This document shows, one piece after another, positions 23,896 to 29,103 of a stretch of DNA of 29,103 bases (the first letter of the stretch is position 1; each line of letters starts with the position of its first letter). This DNA comes from an uncultured Oscillospiraceae bacterium. GTDB lineage: Bacteria; Bacillota; Clostridia; Oscillospirales; Oscillospiraceae. Under the pieces are notes generated by a model. It was not told where the DNA came from. It saw nothing but the letters and a program-made list of their open reading frames with translations, and ran no database searches. The stretch spans positions 1 to 29,103 of the forward strand of contig CAKUCT010000003.1 in assembly GCA_934643765.1 (NCBI GenBank). Direction: 5' to 3'. Made by a program: the position numbers and the translations under genes.

Positions 23896-24704
23896 TGCGC
23901 GAAACAATTACTCTGGACAATACAAAATATATGCTCTGCCTGACCTCTGAGGTGGTCTACATGCAAAAGCCGTACTGGTGCAATGTCTCTGAGCGGCAGC
24001 TGAAGCTCAGCCTCCTGCGCCCGCGCCAGTACTACACCTATGACAAGCCCGCCTCCTGGCCGCTGATTGTCTTCCTCTGCGGCGGCGCCTTTCAGAAGAT
24101 GGACCGCAACGTCCATATGCCGGAGATGACCTATTTTGCCGAGCACGGATACGCGGTCGCCAATGTGGAATACAGCGTGCTTCCCTATACGGAGTTCCCC
24201 GAGCCGCTGCAGGAAATCAAGGCAGCAATCCGTTTTCTGCGTGCGCACGCGGAAAAGTTCGGTCTCCGGAAGGACAAGATCGTCGTCATGGGCGAGTCTG
24301 CCGGCGGCTATCTTGCCGCGATGGTCGCCGCGACAAATGGCGATCCGCAGTATGAAACCGGCGATTATCTGGAGGAAAGCAGCGCCGTTCAGCTGGCCGT
24401 TCCCTTCTATCCGCCCACGGCAATCAACACCATGGACAAGCCCTCGAATCTTCGCGTCCGCACCGACAATTTCCCGGATGTCTGCGACCTCGTTACAAAA
24501 AATACCGTGCCCATGTATATGATACACGGCACGGTAGATAATCAGGTTCCGTATGAGCAGAGCATCCGCCTTTACGACAAGCTTCAGTCCTGCGGCGTCA
24601 GCGCCAGCCGGCTGACCTTGATCGACGGGGCAAATCACGGCGACGCAATGTGCTTCGACCCTGCCATCAAAGAACGTATTCTGCACTTTATGGAGGAAAG
24701 CTGA
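23895..24704 (+). CDS. Alpha/beta hydrolase, esterase/lipase-like
   Basis: A 269-residue predicted cytosolic hydrolase without a signal peptide. Nucleophile elbow GESAGG, an oxyanion-type loop LCGGAF (a variant of HGGG), acid residue in HGTVDNQVP and catalytic histidine in GANHGD. Wording resembles Aes/BD-FAE-type carbohydrate or acetyl esterases. It is the last gene of the importer operon and shares one base with dppF, so it probably acts on the imported compound or its breakdown product, for example removing an acyl group. It could also be a peptidase-like serine hydrolase. Only three bases separate its stop from that of the convergent AraC-type gene; no terminator is visible between them. 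Confidence 0.87.
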   Translation: MRETITLDNTKYMLCLTSEVVYMQKPYWCNVSERQLKLSLLRPRQYYTYDKPASWPLIVFLCGGAFQKMDRNVHMPEMTYFAEHGYAVANVEYSVLPYTEFPEPLQEIKAAIRFLRAHAEKFGLRKDKIVVMGESAGGYLAAMVAATNGDPQYETGDYLEESSAVQLAVPFYPPTAINTMDKPSNLRVRTDNFPDVCDLVTKNTVPMYMIHGTVDNQVPYEQSIRLYDKLQSCGVSASRLTLIDGANHGDAMCFDPAIKERILHFMEES

Positions 24705-24707
24705 GCA

Positions 24708-26942
24708 TCAGGTTTTCTGATAGGTCTTTCTGTATTCATTTGGCGTCATATCTGTCACCTTTTTAAAGACACGGTTGAAATTCTGCACGGTGTTGAACCC
24801 GACGTTTGCACCGACCTCGCGAATCAGCAGCTGGGAGTTCATCAGAAGCTCCTTTGCCATATTCACACGATAGCTGTTCATATAGGAAACCAGGTTCTCT
24901 CCTGTGTAGTCCGTAAAAATCTTACTCAGGTAAGACGATGTACAGCCCACATCGTGCGCAATATCGTTGATTGACAGGTCGCAGTTGGCGTAGTTATTGA
25001 AGATGAACTTCTTCGCCCGCGCAATCAGGCGGTGCTGCCGCTTCTGTGATTCAGTGCGGATCACCAGCAGGATTTCTTCCGTATCCCGCTGCACCAGCAC
25101 AAAGAGCTCGCTCTTTTCTGTCGCGTTGCGAAGCTCCTGATAGAAAGCCGCATACGGCTTTTCTTCAATGCCATCGTCTCCGCGGTAGATTCTTGCGCTT
25201 TCAATCAGAATATCCAGCATCTGCTCGCAGATTTCCTTGACCGCGTGCAGCTCCAGCCCACCAAAAAACAGTTCCTGCTGCAGCTGCGCCAGCTGCGTCT
25301 GCGCAATGGCAATGTCACCCTTGTCAAGACTCAGGCGGAGCTGCCCCAGCTGCGCTTCAAAATAGGTCTTCGACTGGGCCTTCGGCGCGCTATCCTGCTG
25401 CATTGCCGCGTGCTCATCCTGATACAAGAAGCGGTAGTGCATCTGCTCCATAGCGTCCTGATGGGACAGCAGAATATCCTGCAAGTTCGTGTAGACCTTG
25501 CCTGCTACAATGTCCACTGCCAGAGATGTCTCCGCCGCCTTTTTTGCAAGCTCTGCCTGATAGTTCTTTTCCACACGCTTGATCTGCGCCGCGGAAAGCG
25601 CATCTGCAAACTGCGCAATAAGGATGCAGCTGTTGTCGTTGACGGAAACAATTTGCAGCGCTCCCCAGGCCGGCTTGAACGTCTGCAGGCAGAGCTGCTG
25701 CAGCTGCCGGGCCAGCAAATGCTGCAGCAAAATATCTGTATTTTCTGTGTTGTGAAAATGCAGAAGGAACACCTGATAGTTTCCCTGCACACGAAACCGG
25801 CTGCCGATGATGCGAAGCTGCTCGTCCAATTCTTGACACGAATATTCCACGCCATCTATAATATCAGAAAAGAGCTTCTGCTCCAGCTCCGGACGTGCGT
25901 TCTCAACCAGCCCTGAAATGGCGACATTGTCAGAAAGCAAACCCTGATACGCGCACTCCAGATATTCAAATTCATTGCTGCTGGCCGTGCTTTCCTGTTT
26001 CGGTGCGTCCCAGCTGCCGACCATCTGCGTCAGCCGCTTGATCGGCAGATACGCCCGTTTGCTGACCATCCAGGTCAGCGCGATGCTGACGGCAAAGGCC
26101 AGAACATAAAACGGCAGGAACAGCTCCACAAAATTTGCAAGAGAAAAGCGATTGGCATTGTATGAGTGCAGATGATAATTCCAGCTCGTATAGGACGAAA
26201 CCGCCTCGCGGCCGCCCCCGCCCGTCAGATCACTTTCCTGGGTCGACCAGATGGACTGCCCGTCATTTTCCAGAATGCTCAGGTCATAGTTATTCAGCGG
26301 TTCTGCGTTCAGCGCGGACTGAAACACCGCGTCCTTGTCAATCTGGAAAATCAGCATTCCAAGCGGGCTCTGCGTGGAGTAAATGAAGTCATACACCAGA
26401 TAGAGCTTCTGTCCGTCCCGGATCAGGCGGCTGCAGAAGCGGTTGCGCTCCTGCACCAGAATGTCCGCTGTGTTGTCAATCAAACAGCGGCTGATGATGG
26501 GCGAGTCGACATAGCTTGCCAGCGTCGTGACATCGCTGTCTGACGTCATAACACTTTTCTGCGTCTGCTCGTAAAGATAGATCTTTCGGATATAAACATT
26601 CTCTTCTACCGCGTTTTTCAGCGTCGTGATGACAGAAAAATTCCGTTCATGGTTCTGCAGACTCGGCACAATGCAGGTCTTGACCACGTCCGGGTTGTTG
26701 GCCGTTGACATGGCGACCTGATTGACAAAGTAGAGCGTATTATCAATCTTATCAATCGCCTGCTGCAGCACAGCCTGCTCCGTCAGCTCCATCTGGTTGG
26801 AAAAGTTCTGATAGGAAATGTTGTAGATGTAGAGTCCGAACATCGTAAGCAGGATCAGCACCACAAGCAAAATCCACGCAAAATAGCGAAACGCGTATTG
26901 CGGCACGCGGCGTATTTTTAATGCAGAAAGTATCTGTCGCAT
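24708..26942 (-). CDS. Membrane-bound AraC-family sensor-regulator
   Basis: A 744-residue protein. A first transmembrane helix (about 18-40) is followed by an extracellular sensor region (about 41-270) and a second helix (about 271-292). A long cytoplasmic segment leads to a C-terminal AraC-type DNA-binding domain (about 640-744) with two helix-turn-helix units: LSINDIAHDVGCTSSYLSKIF and VGANVGFNTVQNFNRVFKK. Such one-component receptors are common in Clostridia and usually regulate adjacent transport or sugar-use genes. The ATG at 26942 is preferred because AGGAG (26950-26954) is well spaced for it; an ATG seven codons upstream lacks a site. It diverges from the TRAP binding-protein gene and converges with the dpp operon; either may be a target. 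Confidence 0.92.
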   Translation of the reverse strand: MRQILSALKIRRVPQYAFRYFAWILLVVLILLTMFGLYIYNISYQNFSNQMELTEQAVLQQAIDKIDNTLYFVNQVAMSTANNPDVVKTCIVPSLQNHERNFSVITTLKNAVEENVYIRKIYLYEQTQKSVMTSDSDVTTLASYVDSPIISRCLIDNTADILVQERNRFCSRLIRDGQKLYLVYDFIYSTQSPLGMLIFQIDKDAVFQSALNAEPLNNYDLSILENDGQSIWSTQESDLTGGGGREAVSSYTSWNYHLHSYNANRFSLANFVELFLPFYVLAFAVSIALTWMVSKRAYLPIKRLTQMVGSWDAPKQESTASSNEFEYLECAYQGLLSDNVAISGLVENARPELEQKLFSDIIDGVEYSCQELDEQLRIIGSRFRVQGNYQVFLLHFHNTENTDILLQHLLARQLQQLCLQTFKPAWGALQIVSVNDNSCILIAQFADALSAAQIKRVEKNYQAELAKKAAETSLAVDIVAGKVYTNLQDILLSHQDAMEQMHYRFLYQDEHAAMQQDSAPKAQSKTYFEAQLGQLRLSLDKGDIAIAQTQLAQLQQELFFGGLELHAVKEICEQMLDILIESARIYRGDDGIEEKPYAAFYQELRNATEKSELFVLVQRDTEEILLVIRTESQKRQHRLIARAKKFIFNNYANCDLSINDIAHDVGCTSSYLSKIFTDYTGENLVSYMNSYRVNMAKELLMNSQLLIREVGANVGFNTVQNFNRVFKKVTDMTPNEYRKTYQKT

Positions 26943-26965
26943 AAAAAGAACTCCTATACCCATCC

Positions 26966-26980
26966 AGATTCGCGGAATCT
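26966..26980. promoter_or_regulatory. Candidate operator palindrome at the AraC-type gene's transcription start
   Basis: AGATTC-GCG-GAATCT, perfect 6-base arms. It overlaps the expected transcription start of the regulator gene, so autoregulation is possible. This is inference. Confidence 0.35.
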
Positions 26981-26986
26981 CTTTAT

Positions 26987-27015
26987 ATTATGACATTTTT
27001 CATGGGATAAAGCAA
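26987..27015 (-). promoter_or_regulatory. Promoter of the AraC-type regulator gene
   Basis: On the minus strand TTGCTT (27010-27015), an exact 17-base spacer and CATAAT (26987-26992). Confidence 0.6.
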
Positions 27016-27078
27016 GCGTCAGTTGCCAAGGGCACACGCGCTTGCGGCCGAACATCAAATGTAGTCGAGGTTTGCTGT

Positions 27079-28137
27079 ATGAAAAAGACGCTTCTGTTTT
27101 TCGCTGCTCTGGTTGTTCTGATAACGCTTTGCACCGCCTGTACCGGCAAGCCGCCGAAAGCAGTCACGCCGTCTTATGAAGACAGTACAGATGCCCCGGC
27201 GCAGGATGCCTCCCCGGAGGATGCCTCTGAAGGAGGCGAAGCCTCGTCTCCGCTTCTTCTGAAGCTGGCCACAACCGCACTCCCGGAATCCACCACGTAT
27301 CAGGCCATTGAAATGTTCAAAAACCGCGTGGAGCAGGATTCCGACGGCAGCATTGAAATTCAGCTTTATCCCGCCAGCCAGCTCGGTGACCAGCAGGTCA
27401 TCGTAGAAGGCCTGCAGATCGGAACGATTGAGCTCGCCTTCCTCCCCATCGACGCCGCGGAAAACAGCTATCCGGGGGTTTCACTCCTCACGCCGCTCTT
27501 TTCCGCTTCTCAGACGCTCTCCGGCGAGGCGCTGTATGAAAGCGAGCAGGGCCGTCAGATTCTCGACGGACTCCAGAAAAAGACGGGGCTTCGATGTCTT
27601 GGCTTTTCTGTGGAGGGTGTCAGAAATATCTGGAGCAAGCAGCCCATCGAGACCCTGCGCGATCTGGAAGGATTGAAGCTATGGGTGTCTCAGTCCAATA
27701 TGACCTCGCGTGTTTTTCAGTCCTTTGGCGTACAGCCGGCGCAGATTGCACCCTCGCTGATTTATGACGGCCTGCAGGCCGGGCTTTTTGACGGCTTTGA
27801 AGTTGACGATGAGGTAGCGCTGGAGTTCAGCCTCTACGAACGCTGCAAATACTGCGCGCAGACAGCGCATGCCATCACAACCTATGCCTTTTTGATGAAC
27901 GACAGCATCTTCGCCGCCATGACAGCTACGCAGCAGCAAATCGTGCAGGCCGCCGCCGGCGCCACCGCCGACTGGCTGACAGAGGTATACGCAAATCGCC
28001 GCGCCTCGGTTCAGGCCGATCTGGAGTCTCACAATGTGCAGTTCTATACCCTCAGCCGAAGCGTCACACAGCAGCTTGAAGCGCTTGCCGCCGACGCAGT
28101 CAAAACTTACACGCAGGATTTTTCCGCTTCTGAGTAA
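27079..28137 (+). CDS. TRAP transporter-type (DctP) substrate-binding lipoprotein
   Basis: A 352-residue exported binding protein. The signal peptide ends with a cysteine at about residue 21 (TACTG), slightly atypical at -3. An acidic, Ala/Ser/Pro-rich linker to about 60 follows. The mature domain contains MFKNRVEQDSDGSIEIQLYP and SQLGDQ near its start and EGLKLWVSQSNM in the middle, the DctP pattern. TRAP binding proteins usually bind organic acids such as C4-dicarboxylates, sugar acids or sialic acid. No DctQ or DctM gene is visible. The gene follows a divergent membrane AraC regulator; GAGG and an ATG at 27079 set the start. Only 37 bases separate it from the next gene, so they form an operon. 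Confidence 0.9.
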   Translation: MKKTLLFFAALVVLITLCTACTGKPPKAVTPSYEDSTDAPAQDASPEDASEGGEASSPLLLKLATTALPESTTYQAIEMFKNRVEQDSDGSIEIQLYPASQLGDQQVIVEGLQIGTIELAFLPIDAAENSYPGVSLLTPLFSASQTLSGEALYESEQGRQILDGLQKKTGLRCLGFSVEGVRNIWSKQPIETLRDLEGLKLWVSQSNMTSRVFQSFGVQPAQIAPSLIYDGLQAGLFDGFEVDDEVALEFSLYERCKYCAQTAHAITTYAFLMNDSIFAAMTATQQQIVQAAAGATADWLTEVYANRRASVQADLESHNVQFYTLSRSVTQQLEALAADAVKTYTQDFSASE

Positions 28138-28174
28138 AACCCTGCGAATATCAAACCAAAAGGAGGTCCCCTAT

Positions 28175-29002
28175 ATGGCTCTTGCCAACTTGAATTTTTA
28201 TTCCCGCGCCCTGAACATGGACACCTGTGTGGAGGTCCTGCTTCCGGAGCAGCGCCTGCAGTGGCCCGCTGCGCATCCGGAAAAGAAGTACCCCGTTTTG
28301 TATCTGCTGCATGGTCACTGCCAGGACCACACCGCCTGGCTCAAAAGCAGCCGCATCGAATGGTACCTGCGCAACCAGGACGTCATCGTCGTCTTCCCCA
28401 ACGGCGACCGTGCGTTCTACGTAGACGGCAAATACACCCACCGCTACGACATGTATCTTACACAAGAACTCCCGATCATTCTGAAGAACTGGCTCCCCAT
28501 ATCAGACAAGCCTGAAGACACATACATCGGCGGCATGTCCATGGGCGGCTACGGCGCACTGCACGCCGGCATCACCCACCCCGAAGCGTATCAGGGCGTC
28601 ATCGCCATGGCGCCGGCTCTTCGGCCTTTTGATATTGAATGCTCCGAGAACACGCGCAAAAAGGGCGGTCCCCCGGTCGACGATCAGGACAGCGAAAATA
28701 ACTCCAATGCTGTCTTCGGCTCCCGCGAAGCCTTTGAGGGCTCGTCATATGATCTGTTCCAGGGGCTGCGCGCGCTGAATGACTATCCCGGCCACCGGCC
28801 AAAGTTTTATCAGTGCTGCGGCGCGGACGATTTTCTGCGTGGTCAGAATGAAGCGTTTGCCGCCCTGGCCAACAGTCTTCCCAACATTGATCTGACCTTT
28901 GCGATCAGCCCCGGCATGCATACCTGGGACTTCTGGGACAGAGAGATTGTGACAGCTCTGAAATTTTTCAACCTGCTCCCGCAGGACTATGTACGGCAAT
29001 AA
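28175..29002 (+). CDS. Esterase-D-like alpha/beta hydrolase
   Basis: A 275-residue cytosolic hydrolase of the esterase D/antigen-85-like family (COG0627-type; tributyrin, feruloyl or S-formylglutathione hydrolase relatives). Seen: VLYLLHGHCQDHTAW near the N-terminus, nucleophile elbow GMSMGG, and a C-terminal GMHTWDFW holding the catalytic histidine; the acid residue is probably in CCGADDF. The start is at 28175, after AAGGAGGT; in-frame upstream codons would run into the preceding gene. It belongs to the TRAP-SBP unit. Confidence 0.88.
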   Translation: MALANLNFYSRALNMDTCVEVLLPEQRLQWPAAHPEKKYPVLYLLHGHCQDHTAWLKSSRIEWYLRNQDVIVVFPNGDRAFYVDGKYTHRYDMYLTQELPIILKNWLPISDKPEDTYIGGMSMGGYGALHAGITHPEAYQGVIAMAPALRPFDIECSENTRKKGGPPVDDQDSENNSNAVFGSREAFEGSSYDLFQGLRALNDYPGHRPKFYQCCGADDFLRGQNEAFAALANSLPNIDLTFAISPGMHTWDFWDREIVTALKFFNLLPQDYVRQ

Positions 29003-29027
29003 AATCAACAGAAAGGTCTGAAGCTAT

Positions 29028-29103
29028 ATGCGTGGATTAAAAGAGAAAATTGCAATTATCACCGGAGCCGGCGGCGGCATCGGCCGCGGCATCGCGCTGC
29101 GGA
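29028..29103 (+). CDS. Short-chain dehydrogenase/reductase, N-terminal part
   Basis: Only 25 codons are inside the window; the gene runs off the right edge. It begins MRGLKEKIAIITGAGGGIGR, the Rossmann nucleotide-binding start TGxxxGIG of SDR enzymes that oxidise or reduce alcohols and ketones with NAD(P)H. It follows the esterase by 25 bases with GAAAGG as ribosome-binding site, so is part of the same operon. Confidence 0.85.
   Translation, partial: MRGLKEKIAIITGAGGGIGRGIALR

Noticed and set aside
28034..28174. Upstream extension of the esterase-D-like gene
   Set aside because: It overlaps the end of the TRAP binding-protein gene in another frame, and the strong AAGGAGGT marks the start at 28175.
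1..29103. CRISPR arrays, IS elements, prophage, integration sites, tRNA or rRNA genes
   Set aside because: I looked on both strands and saw no regularly spaced repeats, transposase or integrase motifs, or RNA-gene signatures. Coding style is uniform, so no recent transfer boundary is evident by eye.

Overview
This 29.1 kb window looks like part of a Firmicutes (Clostridia) chromosome, most likely a fairly GC-rich anaerobe related to Oscillospiraceae. Evidence: three binding proteins begin with lipoprotein signals, ribosome-binding sites are strong AGGAGG types, vegetative promoters are near-consensus, and gene content includes ATP-type PEP carboxykinase, ROK and membrane-bound AraC regulators, and many ABC importers. 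No rRNA, tRNA, CRISPR, IS element, phage gene or clear pseudogene is visible. The taxonomic call is an inference.

Left end (1-3900): the N-terminal part of pckA (minus, cut by the window edge); a dicarboxylate/amino-acid:cation symporter behind dapF (minus, one promoter, ending at a strong hairpin terminator); and a small zinc-ribbon membrane protein of unknown function (plus) with its own promoter and a bidirectional terminator.

First catabolic cluster (3972-16241): a long minus-strand operon starts at a near-perfect promoter (-35 TTGACA, -10 TATAGT) at 13389-13417. It reads: LarA-like (lactate-racemase-domain) protein, livG, livF, livH, livM, a LivJ-type binding lipoprotein, an intraoperonic hairpin, an N-acyl-D-amino-acid deacylase-like amidohydrolase, and a GSAM-like class III PLP enzyme. 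Diverging from it are a ROK-family regulator and a second, prolidase/imidazolonepropionase-like amidohydrolase. I read this as an uptake-and-breakdown system for a small acylated amino-acid or hydroxy-acid-like compound that may have an unusual stereochemistry. The substrate is not deducible from sequence alone.

Middle: an L,D-transpeptidase (minus) with its own promoter, convergent with the second amidohydrolase across a shared terminator.

Second catabolic cluster (18291-24704): a complete oligopeptide-type ABC importer (binding lipoprotein, DppB, DppC, DppD, DppF) ending in a translationally coupled alpha/beta hydrolase. A hairpin separates the binding-protein gene from the permeases.

Right end (24708-29103): a membrane-anchored AraC-family sensor-regulator (minus) diverges from a lone TRAP-type (DctP) binding lipoprotein, which is followed by an esterase-D-like hydrolase and the start of a short-chain dehydrogenase, cut by the window edge. 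No TRAP membrane subunits are visible. The binding protein may act as a sensor partner, or its membrane genes may lie elsewhere.

Overall the window is a nutrient-scavenging island: transport systems of several classes are each packed next to hydrolases and a dedicated regulator.
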